DNA of 64,000 nucleotides from Gammaproteobacteria bacterium (GCA_029880855.1 JAOUNS010000014.1:1-64000); one strand, 5' to 3'. Numbered from the stretch's first letter, positions 33,181 through 43,365 are shown. A program made the numbers and translations. The notes: generated from the sequence alone by a model not told the origin.

Positions 33181-34142
33181 GCGGCGGCCTCCGCGTGTTC
33201 CGTACCCGGTTGATGTTGTTCGGTACTGGTGATTTCAACGAAGATCTGCTCCAGTGTTTTGCGTTCCGGGGTCAGGGCCAGCAGGCCCCAGTTATTTTTT
33301 ACCGCATGCACGGCGATCTGTTCGGCGTGGGATTCATCCTGATTATGGTGCAGGCGGAAGCGGTTTTTACCGAGATTCTCCACTTTTAATACGCCGGGCA
33401 ATGCGCCCAGTTCCGTCTCTGCGGGCGGGTTGCGCAGTTCCAGTAACAGGGTGGCGGCATTCATGCGTTGATCCAGATTTTTGATGGTGTCAGAGAAGAC
33501 CAGTTCACCTCTATTGATGATCTGCACACGGTCGCAGGTCATTTGTACTTCCGGCAGGATATGAGTGGAAAGGATCACGCCGTGTTCGGCCGCCAGTTCG
33601 CGGATCAAGACGCGGATTTCGCGGATCTGGATCGGATCGAGGCCGACTGTTGGTTCATCCAGCACCACAATGGCCGGTGAGTGAATAATGGCCTGGGCGA
33701 TACCGACGCGTTGCTGATAGCCTTTGGACAGATTACTGATGAGGCGTCTGCCGACTTCGGTGAGACCGCAGCGCTCTTTTGCGGTCGCCATGGCGGCGGC
33801 GATACGCTCCGGCGGCATGCGGTTGATGCGGGCACAGAAGTTGAGATATTCATCCACGGTAAAATCGCGATAGAGCGGCGGTTGTTCCGGCAGGTAACCG
33901 ATGTGTGCCTTGGCGTTTTTCGGTTCATCCAGCAGATCATAACCACAAATCGTGATCTTGCCGGCGCTGGGGGCAAGATTACCGGTGATCATTTGCATGG
34001 TGGTGGATTTACCGGCGCCGTTGGGGCCGAGGAAGCCCAACACTTCACCGCGCTTGAGTTCAAAATCGACACCCTTGACCGCCTGGATCGGGCCGTAGTG
34101 TCGTGACAAATGGGCAACTGTGATCAGTATATCGTCAGACAT
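33177..34142 (-). CDS. ABC transporter ATP-binding protein (GldA-like)
   Basis: The 321-residue ATPase has Walker A GPNGAGKST, the Q-loop near LPEQPPLYRDFT, signature LSKGYQQRVG, Walker B VVLDEP and H-loop STHI, then a C-terminal extension of about 100 residues as in NosF/GldA-type subunits. ATG 34142 is chosen although its ribosome-binding site is weak; an in-frame GTG at 34178 is an alternative. It is the first gene of the five-gene operon that ends with mutM and diverges from the hydantoinase gene. Confidence 0.9.
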   Translation of the reverse strand: MSDDILITVAHLSRHYGPIQAVKGVDFELKRGEVLGFLGPNGAGKSTTMQMITGNLAPSAGKITICGYDLLDEPKNAKAHIGYLPEQPPLYRDFTVDEYLNFCARINRMPPERIAAAMATAKERCGLTEVGRRLISNLSKGYQQRVGIAQAIIHSPAIVVLDEPTVGLDPIQIREIRVLIRELAAEHGVILSTHILPEVQMTCDRVQIINRGELVFSDTIKNLDQRMNAATLLLELRNPPAETELGALPGVLKVENLGKNRFRLHHNQDESHAEQIAVHAVKNNWGLLALTPERKTLEQIFVEITSTEQHQPGTEHAEAAA

Positions 34143-34352
34143 GATTTTGTAGTTATTCTTTATCGGAACCTGTGACACGGCAGAGAGAGCACGGTTCCCG
34201 ATGTAAAATTTCAGGTTTATTGTTCTGGTTTATTGTTTAGGGAAACCCTTTCCGGCAACAGCAGTTGCCTGTGTTAGGATCGCGACTCCAGATTAATGGT
34301 TGAGTCCCCCACAAGCAAGGGGGCGTGTTCACAAAATACTCAGGTGACAGCG

Positions 34353-36311
34353 TTGAAAAAGATTTTACTGGGCGTGGATACCGGTGGGACCTTTACTGAC
34401 TTTGTGCTGTGGGAGGGGGATACCCTGCGCATTCACAAGGTGCTTTCCACACCACCGCAGCCGGAGCTGGCCATCTTGCAAGGGGTGCGGGAGCTGGGGA
34501 TCGGGGAAAGACACTATTATATGGTGCACGGTTCGACCGTCGCCACCAATGCGGCCCTGGAAGGCAAAGGGGTCAGGACCGTATTTATCACCAACCGCGG
34601 TCTGGGGGATATGCTGACCATCGGGCGGCAGTCCCGGCCGGAACTCTATAATTTACAACCCGCCCCCATCGCACCGCCCGTACCACGGGAATTATGTCTG
34701 GAAACCGGCGGCCGGCTTTCGGCCCGGGGGGAGGTGGTGGAGCCGCTGACCGCTGATGATCTGGCGAGACTGCGTGAGCAGGTGGCCCAATTGGCGCCAC
34801 AGGCCGTGGCCATCAATCTGCTGTTCTCCTATCTTGACGATAACTTCGAGAAAATGATCGAAAATGCGCTGCCATCAGAGGTCTTTGTGTCGCGATCATC
34901 CGCTATCTTGCCGGAATATAAGGAATACGAGCGGGGCATGACCACCTGGTTGAATGCCTGGGTCGGTCCGCTGGTGCAGGGCTATGTGCGTCGCCTGTGT
35001 GAAGGTGCGCCTTTGGCGCGGATCTCGGTCATGCAAAGCTCGGGCGGCACTATCGCCGCCGAGCAGGCCGGGTCGCAGGCGGTGCAAATGCTGCTGTCCG
35101 GTCCGGCCGGTGGCTTGGCGGCGGCCCGGTTCATCGGGCGACAATTGGGGCGTGAGCGCTTACTGACTTTTGATATGGGCGGCACATCAACCGATGTCGC
35201 CCTCATTGACGGAGATATCCAGTTGACCAACGAGGGTCGCATCGGCCGTTATCCGGTGGCGGTGCCCATGGTGGATATGCATACCATCGGCGCCGGGGGC
35301 GGGTCATTGGCCTGGATCGACAGTGGCGGTCTGTTACAAGTGGGGCCGGAGTCAGCCGGGGCGGTACCGGGTCCGGCCTGTTACGGACAGGGTGGGACAC
35401 GCGCCACTGTGACAGATGCCAATTTGGTACTGGGGCGGTTACAGCGTCAGGTGCGGTTGGGTGGAACCATGCAGCTGGATGAGGCGGCGGCGCGACAGGT
35501 ACTGGGCGAGATTGCTGAGCAGTTGGGATTGACCATCGAGTCGGCCGCCGAAGGGGTGATCCGGATTGCCAATGAACACATGGCCCAGGCATTGCGGGTG
35601 ATGTCGATTCAGCGCGGGATCGACCCCCGCACACTGACCCTGGTTTCCTTCGGTGGTGCGGGTGGTTTGCATGTTTGCGCCCTGGCCGAGGCGATGGGAA
35701 TGCAGCAGGCGCTGGTGCCCCTGCACGCCGGGGTTCTCTCCGCCTTTGGGATGCTGGTGGCACCCCGTGAACGGCAATTATCGCGAACACTGAATATCCC
35801 CCTGGCGAGTATCGGGGAGAGTGAATTACAGGATCGTTTTGCAGAGCTGGCCGCGCAGGGCAAGGCCGCGTTGCGGGAAGAAGGGGTGAGTGAGTCTTCA
35901 CTGCAAACCCGGCCCAGTCTGGATCTGCGTTATCAGGGACAGTCCTACACACTCAACATCCCCTGGCATGCGCAGGCCGCCGCCGCCGAGGCGTTTCATG
36001 CCCTTCACCTGGAGCGATATGGTCACCGGCTTGAGTTACCGGTTGAGTTGGTCAATGTCCGCATGGCTGTGCAAAGTCCTGCCGATGAGCCGACGCTGCA
36101 CTATGTGCCCGAGTCAGGACATGAGGTGCACGAGGTTCAGGTGTTTGGTATCGATCAGTCGGTGCCGCTTTATTATCGACAGGCGCTGCAACCCGGCACG
36201 ATGCTTATCGGGCCGGCCCTGATTGTCGAGACGGTTGCCACCACCTGGCTGGCGCCGGGCTGGCAATGTGAGGTCCATGCAATGGGGCACCTGTTGCTGG
36301 GCAAACAATAG
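34353..36311 (+). CDS. hyuA: hydantoinase A / 5-oxoprolinase family protein
   Basis: The product belongs to the ATP-dependent hydantoinase/oxoprolinase A family: LGVDTGGTFTDFVLWEG at the N-terminus, then VHGSTVATNAALEGKG, LTFDMGGTSTDVALIDG, DMHTIGAGGGSLAWID, and VSFGGAGGLHVCALAEAMG. I prefer the TTG at 34353, which has AGGTGA at good spacing and puts the sugar-kinase-like fold at the very start; an ATG at 34296 adds 19 residues but has no ribosome-binding site. The usual B subunit is not adjacent, so the partner must lie elsewhere or the enzyme works alone. Substrate not determined. Confidence 0.88.
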   Translation: MKKILLGVDTGGTFTDFVLWEGDTLRIHKVLSTPPQPELAILQGVRELGIGERHYYMVHGSTVATNAALEGKGVRTVFITNRGLGDMLTIGRQSRPELYNLQPAPIAPPVPRELCLETGGRLSARGEVVEPLTADDLARLREQVAQLAPQAVAINLLFSYLDDNFEKMIENALPSEVFVSRSSAILPEYKEYERGMTTWLNAWVGPLVQGYVRRLCEGAPLARISVMQSSGGTIAAEQAGSQAVQMLLSGPAGGLAAARFIGRQLGRERLLTFDMGGTSTDVALIDGDIQLTNEGRIGRYPVAVPMVDMHTIGAGGGSLAWIDSGGLLQVGPESAGAVPGPACYGQGGTRATVTDANLVLGRLQRQVRLGGTMQLDEAAARQVLGEIAEQLGLTIESAAEGVIRIANEHMAQALRVMSIQRGIDPRTLTLVSFGGAGGLHVCALAEAMGMQQALVPLHAGVLSAFGMLVAPRERQLSRTLNIPLASIGESELQDRFAELAAQGKAALREEGVSESSLQTRPSLDLRYQGQSYTLNIPWHAQAAAAEAFHALHLERYGHRLELPVELVNVRMAVQSPADEPTLHYVPESGHEVHEVQVFGIDQSVPLYYRQALQPGTMLIGPALIVETVATTWLAPGWQCEVHAMGHLLLGKQ

Positions 36312-36348
36312 CCGGCTGATGGTTCCACCGGTTTTTGTCGTGAATTGA

Positions 36349-36933
36349 CTAGATCTGCGTGACCTGAATCGGCGGCAAGGGGACGACCGGCGAGCGGTTG
36401 AAACTTTGCTGGTAAAACTCCCAGATACCTGTGGGGTTTCTCATACCGATGATGATGGAGGTGGTAAACACACCCTTGTCCCATTTTCGGTTACCGGCCT
36501 TGCCGCCGCGTGGCAGAATGGCCAGATTGGCAGGGGGGAAAGGGGTGACCTTGTTATTGTGCAGGGTTACCGTCTCACCATTGATCTGCAGGATGCTGCC
36601 GGTCAGGGCCGGACAGAAGAAATAGTTGGCCTGATCACCCAGCACCAGCTTGGTGGAGGCGCGAAGCACATCCGGGCACCAGTAGGCGCGAAACGTGTTG
36701 GAACTGCGGCTGCGATCACTGGCGGCGAGACGAACAGAAATAAAATTGCCGTTTTTGACCAAATTGAAGCGATAGCGACCGGGGGCCTTGCCCAGCAAAC
36801 TGACATGGGGTACCGGCTCGAACAGGTTATTACGCAAATAATCGAGCGGGTCGCGGCCCCCCTCGACATTGCTGCGGCGGAATTTTTCACCCCGCATTTT
36901 GGCCCGGAAGGCCCTGTTTAAGCCGTTACTCAT
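36349..36933 (-). CDS. unknown basic protein
   Basis: A 194-residue basic protein (MSNGLNRAFRAKMRGEKFRRSN start) with a beta-rich core (RYRFNLVKNGNFISVRLAAS, ILQINGETVTLHNNKVTPF). No signal peptide or membrane segment. It is convergent with the hydantoinase gene, 37 bases apart. No family recognised. Confidence 0.6.
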   Translation of the reverse strand: MSNGLNRAFRAKMRGEKFRRSNVEGGRDPLDYLRNNLFEPVPHVSLLGKAPGRYRFNLVKNGNFISVRLAASDRSRSSNTFRAYWCPDVLRASTKLVLGDQANYFFCPALTGSILQINGETVTLHNNKVTPFPPANLAILPRGGKAGNRKWDKGVFTTSIIIGMRNPTGIWEFYQQSFNRSPVVPLPPIQVTQI

Positions 36934-37083
36934 TACCAGTCTGCTCGCGAAAGAAAGGTTTTACCGTGTAAATTTTATCAAAAGATATTGCCCGGGAGGC
37001 AATCCTCCCGGAGAGATACTACCGAATCGGCCTGGATAGTGTAGCAGGATGTCACGGCTGTGGGTGGGATATCAGCGTGGAGT

Positions 37084-37965
37084 TTATTCCGCAGGTAATC
37101 CCTTCATCACAGCCGAATAGACAGAGGTCAATTTAGTGTTGTCGGCAGAAAGATTGATTTGGGCCGGATTGCCGTTGTCGGCCACATCCCAACCGCCGTT
37201 ATTTGCATCGACCTGCACCCATTTGATGACCAGATAACCGCTGCCCTCCTTGCGCAGATCCGCCTGCTGACTGTCGTTGAGAGCGTTCGCATCGTATCGG
37301 CCGGTGCGATAACGGACCAGTTCTTCAGAAACCGCAATGAGTTTGTCCCTTTGTTGGTGAAAACGGCCGTCACGATCCATATCCACATAGGCGACCACCC
37401 TGCCGATATTCCCCTCGACACCATTGTTCCAGTTGATGAATTGCGGTTTGGCCTGCAATTGTAACTGATACCGCATTCCGTCTTTTTCCGGTTTGAACCA
37501 GGCGGTTTCTTGTCCCAGCTTGACCTCCGGCTTGCCGCTTTTGAGCCAGAGGATCCTGACCGCCACACTGTTTGCCGCCCAGGGGATACCGCCTGTATTG
37601 AGGTAACCCTCAATCGTCAGATCCGTCGGTACCGACTTGTTTGCCGGGGGGGCCGCCGGTGGTGTCGGCGGCGCTATTTTGCTCTGTTTTTTGGGTACAT
37701 CCTGAACAGGCCTGGCTGACGGTTGGCGGTCGGGCGCCGGTTTGACTGTCGGCAGAGCCGGTGTTGCCGCCGTTGTTAGCGGGGCGGGCTCGGGTTGCGG
37801 CTTGACCGGGACAGACTCAGGTTGAGCGTCGGCCCGGGGTGGTTGCGGTGCCGATGGCGGTTGGGGCGTGCAGCCGTTTGTGAGAATGAGGAAGAGCGCC
37901 ACAATCCCGGCCCGGGTTGCAGTCAGATTCCCGGCGGCTGTGGTGGGGGCGTCCTGTATGGTCAT
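37084..37965 (-). CDS. proline-rich lipoprotein
   Basis: The 293-residue protein has a lipoprotein-type signal (hydrophobic GIVALFLILTN then GC), a long proline/alanine-rich linker of about 100 residues, and a C-terminal beta domain (LTIEGYLNTGGIPWAANSVAVRILWLKSGKPEVKLG; YVDMDRDGRFHQQRDKLI). The signal is preceded by about 20 polar residues, unusual for a lipoprotein. ATG 37965 has AAGGAC upstream. It probably spans part of the periplasm; role unknown. Confidence 0.65.
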   Translation of the reverse strand: MTIQDAPTTAAGNLTATRAGIVALFLILTNGCTPQPPSAPQPPRADAQPESVPVKPQPEPAPLTTAATPALPTVKPAPDRQPSARPVQDVPKKQSKIAPPTPPAAPPANKSVPTDLTIEGYLNTGGIPWAANSVAVRILWLKSGKPEVKLGQETAWFKPEKDGMRYQLQLQAKPQFINWNNGVEGNIGRVVAYVDMDRDGRFHQQRDKLIAVSEELVRYRTGRYDANALNDSQQADLRKEGSGYLVIKWVQVDANNGGWDVADNGNPAQINLSADNTKLTSVYSAVMKGLPAE

Positions 37966-38328
37966 GTCCAGTGTCCTTACCTTGTGTCGGTTCAGGATTA
38001 AAATCAATCCAATTCAGCGAATACGCATAATGCAGGACATTATACCTGTACCGGGCGTCACAGGGCAGCCTGTGAGAGAGGCAGATCCGGGAAAGTTTTT
38101 TATTTCCAGATGGATTCCGGCGAGATTCAGTTACCCTCCTGCCGCCATTGAACAGGCTGTGTGAACAGTAGATTGGACAAACTCTATCTTGGCGTCATCC
38201 ATGTTCAATTGCTGATAGAGCATTGTCGGTAATTCGTTTCTGAATAAAATTTGATGAATTGGTATAACGCCATATTGCTCTGTAAAGAAATCAGCACCAT
38301 GAAAATGTATGCTGTTTCAATTCTTCAT
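37966..38328. other. intergenic stretch without a recognised gene
   Basis: About 360 bases between the lipoprotein gene and the toxin cluster. A small hairpin (CACAGG-GCAG-CCTGTG) lies near 38060. No coding frame or RNA is supported. It forms the downstream border of the DUF4157 region. Confidence 0.4.
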
Positions 38329-39102
38329 CTAACTACCCGGTACCGCATCCAGAATAACGCCATCATCACTGAGCATCCATGCCATAACACGACTGTCTTC
38401 CAAATCAAGACTCCACTTTCCATTATATTTTCGTGTGGAGTCGGCGACACTGGAAATAAATTGATTGAGTCTCGGGGTGTGGCATTGTGCAAGGTCATGA
38501 TTTTCATGTGGACGATGTACATTAAAACATTCCTCTAAAAAACCCGCTACCCAGGGAAACCATATGTCAGAATAAAGACTAAACCTAATCTTGATTTGGC
38601 CTGTCTTATATGCCCAAACAGATTCGTTCGGGTTTTGAAAATTTATTTTCGCACCCTGGATGAAAAGCGGAGATATCCCTCTGGTCATCAGGCCAACGGT
38701 TTCTTCTACCGGAATATCCGTGCGCAATCCAGCCAGTAACTCACCCAGATCATCTACATCACTTTCAGTCTTTGTGCCGCCTGTATTGAAATAACATATT
38801 CTGGCAGAACTTTGAAAACGAATGCCATTAACAGGACTGGAACCTGAATGGGCAAAATCAAAGAGATCGACTATCCCCGATGAAGTGTAAAGGTGTTTAA
38901 GAAATCCGGTTAACTCACCATCTCTGGAATGGTCATAATTAATCAACGGGGCTTGTTGTACGGAGTAAACCGAGTTCTTTTCTGCTGCTTGCAGGGTTTC
39001 ATTTAACCAATCGGAGAGTTTTTCCGGTGACTGGCTAAAGTCAGAAAGATCGGCAACCCATGTCGCTCTTGGCCGGTTTTCAACAACCCAAAGGTTTTTC
39101 AT
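38329..39102 (-). CDS. unknown protein, candidate immunity factor for the DUF4157 nuclease-like toxin
   Basis: A 257-residue cytoplasmic-looking protein (MKNLWVVENRPRATWVADLS start) with mixed fold and no cysteine pattern, signal peptide or membrane segment. It starts nine bases after the stop of the 1417-residue DUF4157 gene, so the two are co-transcribed. A gene placed directly after a polymorphic toxin is normally its immunity gene; no family match supports this here, so it remains inference. The plus-strand openings across it have no ribosome-binding site. Confidence 0.6.
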   Translation of the reverse strand: MKNLWVVENRPRATWVADLSDFSQSPEKLSDWLNETLQAAEKNSVYSVQQAPLINYDHSRDGELTGFLKHLYTSSGIVDLFDFAHSGSSPVNGIRFQSSARICYFNTGGTKTESDVDDLGELLAGLRTDIPVEETVGLMTRGISPLFIQGAKINFQNPNESVWAYKTGQIKIRFSLYSDIWFPWVAGFLEECFNVHRPHENHDLAQCHTPRLNQFISSVADSTRKYNGKWSLDLEDSRVMAWMLSDDGVILDAVPGS

Positions 39103-39111
39103 CTCTATCCC

Positions 39112-42100
39112 TCACGGAAATTCACTTGGCGCAAATACATGGGGTGTTCCCTGACTGCTGGTGCCGTTTGTGACTTGTAATTGTTGTGCGCCGACTGTCG
39201 GATCTGGACCGGTTATCGTCTCACTGGTTATACCACTATCAATTAGTGCCTGCCTCAATGGTCCTCGTTCCAATGAGTACAGCGGATTATTGGGATTTTC
39301 AATTATAATCTTTATAATCCTTAAATATCCAGGTGGAGGTACTTCCCCTCCCCGGCCTCTGGCTCCTCCCTCTCCTCGTAGTTGCCGGGCAGCTTCTATA
39401 ATATTATTGATTACTCTTTCTATACCACCAGTCACTGTTTTGATTTGTAAGGCTTCTGATCTTGCATGATCAATAACATCCGCCTGTCCCCTTGGATTCA
39501 ATGATTGACCGATGGCTACTCTCCCGTTACGAGATCGCATAGCGGCCTCCCTGAGCTCATTAAGTAACCCGTGTTCACCACTTGCCACCTCTGCTTGAAC
39601 GCGGCGCAGGAAGTTACGTAACCCCTGTGGGTTTTCCAGGTAGCCACTTGTTGATAATTGACGAACTTCTTCAGCTGCATTAATTTCATTCGCAATCCGG
39701 GCGGATTCGATTGCTGGATTTCGTTGTACACCATTTTCCATCAATCCATCAATTGTTTCCATGCCTCTGAGACCAAGTTCATTGGTTAATAAATTAATAT
39801 CTGCTGAATCAAATCCACTCCTTAGCAGGCGTGCCAATGCTCCGCTCTCTGCCAGTGTTGCAATATTATTTAATTGACCTAACGAATGAGCATCTGCAAG
39901 AATACTTTCTATAACTGATGTTCCGATTCCGGCTTCAGATAACGAATCTAGTATTCTGATTCCAGTCCTGCCATACATATCTGCAATTAAGGCAGCACTT
40001 TCAGCATTTACGCCTCGCTCCAGTATTCTGTCGAAGATGTGTGCCCAGATGCCACTTTCTCGCATCATATCAACTATATCAGCTCGTAATCCGTACTTGC
40101 GAGCTAATTCAACCCATGGATCTATAAAGCGAATTCGTTCTTCAGCTGGCGCCCTTTCACTCTCAGGAATCCTTTCCGGTGCTTCTGAACTTCGGGTACC
40201 ACGACCGCTTTCGGTTGCGGGGCGACCGGCTTCACCTTCAGCAACAGCACGACCAGACCCTCCAGCTGTACCCTCTCTAACCCGCAATGCTTTGAGACCA
40301 CCACGGATACCAAAGATTGCCAACAGAATGAAAGGCAGGTTGAATGCCAACCATAACAACGTGTCAGCAAGCTTTTCCCGCGCTCCACTGATATTGTCAT
40401 TCCAAATCAGTTCGCCGTATTCATAGAAGCGGTGTCCCAACTCGACCGCGACTGTTGCCAGATAGAGGACTGCGACTATCAGCAGGATTATCGTAACGAC
40501 TTCACTGATTCCGACAAAGAACCCGGCGATAAAAATAATTAAACCGACTGCAAGCATAAGCTGAGTGGCAGGGGTCCAAAAATTGGTCCAAAATTCCTTC
40601 AATGCTTCGTCTGAGCGGTCAATCATTGTATCGAACAGACCATCGAATGAAGCCCGGATGTTGTTCCAGAGTCGTTCAAAATTTTCAATGGCGATCCAGA
40701 GAAAACGTATCCATAAGCCGGTCATGATCATTACAATAAGAATACAGGCCCATTTTACGAGGGTAACAACCGCCTGCAGTCCCTGATTAATGAACTCAAT
40801 GGTGCCGACCAGGGCATCCCTGATCCAGTCGTATATCACGTTAAGCACGTCAATGGAGTCATTGAGAAAACCGTTGATGGCATCAACCCATCTTCTCGCC
40901 TGTTCACCAAATAGGGCTTCAAGGGCATCACCAAGCAGTCCCAGCGCCATTTGTGCTAATTGAATAATGCCAACCACTACAAACCTGACTATCTCGACAA
41001 GCTGCTCAATAACCCATTCCAGGCCCTTGAATATCTTGTCTATGACCCAATTGAGGGCATCAAATATGGCGCTGATTACTGTAACAATGCTGTCGATAAC
41101 CCAATCGAGTGCTGAGCCGACCCAGCTCCAGAATCCCCCGCCTTCGGCTTCCTCTTCTGCTCGGCGAAGTTCCTCTTCTGCCCGTTGCTCTGCTCGTTCT
41201 CTTTCTGAGTCTGCTTCTTCAACCGCATTATCAATGGCCTGTTCTGCTTCATTGTCAAAACGCTGTTCTTCGGCACTTATTTCTGATTCTGCTTCTTGTA
41301 TCCGGAGGTCAACTTCGCTTTGGTGGTCCTCTAGTGCCCTGTCGCTCTCTTCCCCCCACTGGAGTCTGGCCTCCCCAACTCTTTCTTCCGTTCCTTCGTG
41401 TACTTCCGCCTCTCTTGCTCCGGCATCTGCCATAACCTCTTCGATACGGACATTTGCATTATCTTCCAGCCCTGTAAGCTCAGTAGTATAGTCTTCTTGC
41501 ACTCCTTGACTTGTCTGTTCCAGTTTTGCTCTGCCATTTTCCAGCTGGTCACTTACAACATTAACATTCTGTGTAAACTCTATTTGTTGCGGACTCAATC
41601 CCGACTCTGTCAGTGCTTGCTGGTATATTTCATCCCCTGATTGTTCTTCTTCGAGTGGCGGGAATTGTTCCCAATTAAGTTGGGTATCCAGCAGGGGGTT
41701 ATCAGGACCAAAATCATTTTCCCCCCTGTCCTGCGCTATCTCTGACGAATTATCCTCGTAAAGTGACGTGGTACGTTCTTCCAGTGAACTTGCATATGTG
41801 TCGATTAGTGCGGGATCGGCTTCGCCGCTCAGATCAGGCTCGGGTGAGGGTGGGCGCTCAATTGATTCGCTATAGTCTACGTTGATCCTGTTTAATCGCT
41901 GCCGGACCTCTGTCACATTGCCGGCGCTATCATTTGGTGAATCAGTTTGCTCCCTGTCGGGAAAAGAGACATGCTGGTCTTGTGCATCGTGCGCGCGCTG
42001 ACGGTCTTCTGTTATTGCTTCCCGAATCTGCTCGGCGCTGTCCTGTGCTACCCGCTCTTCTGTTGTGATTTCGGGTGGTGATTCAATGGTGCCTGTGTCG

Positions 42101-43365
42101 GTGTCGATTTCCGGTGCTGATAATTCCTGTTCTTCAACAGCCCTCTCTGTCCCGGGAATCCTGACCTCACCGGAGGTGATATCACTCCAGGCGTTACTGA
42201 TCTGGTCGGTTGTATTCGCGGCAAGTCCTCCGGTTCGTACTTTATGATCAGTCAGTGGACCAGTTAGAAATGCTGTTGTGTTGTTCCCAATCCGGCTGAC
42301 AGGTTCGTCAGCATTTACATTAAAGATTAAGTTCGGTTCAGGTAATGCAGATTCCCAACGTTGTAAAACCAATGCACGAGATGGAGCTCGCGATATTGGT
42401 AATGCAGGCACCGATCTTCCCGGCGGGGACAGGGTAGCGGTTTGTATCGTGCGAGTCGGAACCTGGTTCCGGGTATGTACGAAGGGTTGGGGTGAGATTT
42501 GCTGTACAGTGTGAGTCAATTCATGTGCCAATAACCGTCGGCTTTGAGGTGTTCCCGGCTGATATTGATTGGTGCCAAAAAAGATATCATTCCCCAGCGT
42601 GAAGGCACGGGCATTGATTTGCCTTGCTGCCATGGCTGCCTTGTCATCAGCATGTATCCTGACGCGGCTGAAGTTATAACCAAAGCGTGGTTCGAAGAAG
42701 TTGCGCTCGGATTGTCCAAGGGGGGTGCCCTGGCCCTGAGCGCTATTGATGTAGGCAGCGGTTTCGTGGCTTACCGGCGGTGCTTTCCCGGCAGAGTCTG
42801 CCTGGAGTGGTTGTGCTTCATTCTCTTCATGGCGTTGAAGTAATGGTGTGATCAGTCCGGATATCGATGTATCGCCCGGTGTGGCCGGGTTGTCTTCTCC
42901 ATCATTGCTCCCGTCATTATTATCTTCCGGCAATCCTTGCGCAGTGGGTTCCGGCATGCGCATCACCTGGTCGGAAACCTGATCGGCTTCTTGTTCGTAT
43001 TTGTCGTTGGGTTCACCTACTGTGAGTTTGGTCTGCACCGGGAGTGGGGCGGGTCTGACGACCGGAATATGGGCAAAATTAAAGCCGTGAGTGGCATTTG
43101 TCTGGGTGATGGTGGTTGTGCCGTGAGTGGGATTAGCGGGTTGCCAGATGGGATGTATTAATGGATTACCGGTTTGTTGTTCAGTTTCGTGTTGTCCGTT
43201 CGGGGTGAGTCCCCGGTCACCAGATAAGCCGGCGCTCCAGATGGACTGTTGCAACGGGTTATTGGTCTCTTTGTCGGCCTCGCGACGAGAGACCGGGCTT
43301 TGTGCCTGGCTGGTGATAGAAGTCGATGCCGGTCGGCCGGCGTGTGTTGCGGTTTTCGTCCCCAT
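39112..43365 (-). CDS. large DUF4157 (eCIS core) toxin with membrane block and nuclease-like C-terminus
   Basis: The 1417-residue protein has these parts in order: a repeated NPL-PIW leader region; the motif VQTKLTVGEPNDKYEQEAD (about 110-128); a DUF4157 domain (about 205-290: FFEPRFGYNFSRVRIH, INARAFTLGNDIFFG, LLAHELTHTVQQ with HExxH at 281-285); a long acidic region with a coiled coil (about 600-745); a block of hydrophobic helices (about 745-1025); a helical region; and a C-terminal module (about 1225-1417) with QADVIDHARSEALQIKTV, which fits the D...QxK core of a PD-(D/E)xK nuclease fold. DUF4157 proteins are known cargo of extracellular contractile injection systems. No tail genes are nearby. 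Toxic activity is inferred. Confidence 0.85.
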   Translation of the reverse strand: MGTKTATHAGRPASTSITSQAQSPVSRREADKETNNPLQQSIWSAGLSGDRGLTPNGQHETEQQTGNPLIHPIWQPANPTHGTTTITQTNATHGFNFAHIPVVRPAPLPVQTKLTVGEPNDKYEQEADQVSDQVMRMPEPTAQGLPEDNNDGSNDGEDNPATPGDTSISGLITPLLQRHEENEAQPLQADSAGKAPPVSHETAAYINSAQGQGTPLGQSERNFFEPRFGYNFSRVRIHADDKAAMAARQINARAFTLGNDIFFGTNQYQPGTPQSRRLLAHELTHTVQQISPQPFVHTRNQVPTRTIQTATLSPPGRSVPALPISRAPSRALVLQRWESALPEPNLIFNVNADEPVSRIGNNTTAFLTGPLTDHKVRTGGLAANTTDQISNAWSDITSGEVRIPGTERAVEEQELSAPEIDTDTGTIESPPEITTEERVAQDSAEQIREAITEDRQRAHDAQDQHVSFPDREQTDSPNDSAGNVTEVRQRLNRINVDYSESIERPPSPEPDLSGEADPALIDTYASSLEERTTSLYEDNSSEIAQDRGENDFGPDNPLLDTQLNWEQFPPLEEEQSGDEIYQQALTESGLSPQQIEFTQNVNVVSDQLENGRAKLEQTSQGVQEDYTTELTGLEDNANVRIEEVMADAGAREAEVHEGTEERVGEARLQWGEESDRALEDHQSEVDLRIQEAESEISAEEQRFDNEAEQAIDNAVEEADSERERAEQRAEEELRRAEEEAEGGGFWSWVGSALDWVIDSIVTVISAIFDALNWVIDKIFKGLEWVIEQLVEIVRFVVVGIIQLAQMALGLLGDALEALFGEQARRWVDAINGFLNDSIDVLNVIYDWIRDALVGTIEFINQGLQAVVTLVKWACILIVMIMTGLWIRFLWIAIENFERLWNNIRASFDGLFDTMIDRSDEALKEFWTNFWTPATQLMLAVGLIIFIAGFFVGISEVVTIILLIVAVLYLATVAVELGHRFYEYGELIWNDNISGAREKLADTLLWLAFNLPFILLAIFGIRGGLKALRVREGTAGGSGRAVAEGEAGRPATESGRGTRSSEAPERIPESERAPAEERIRFIDPWVELARKYGLRADIVDMMRESGIWAHIFDRILERGVNAESAALIADMYGRTGIRILDSLSEAGIGTSVIESILADAHSLGQLNNIATLAESGALARLLRSGFDSADINLLTNELGLRGMETIDGLMENGVQRNPAIESARIANEINAAEEVRQLSTSGYLENPQGLRNFLRRVQAEVASGEHGLLNELREAAMRSRNGRVAIGQSLNPRGQADVIDHARSEALQIKTVTGGIERVINNIIEAARQLRGEGGARGRGGEVPPPGYLRIIKIIIENPNNPLYSLERGPLRQALIDSGITSETITGPDPTVGAQQLQVTNGTSSQGTPHVFAPSEFP

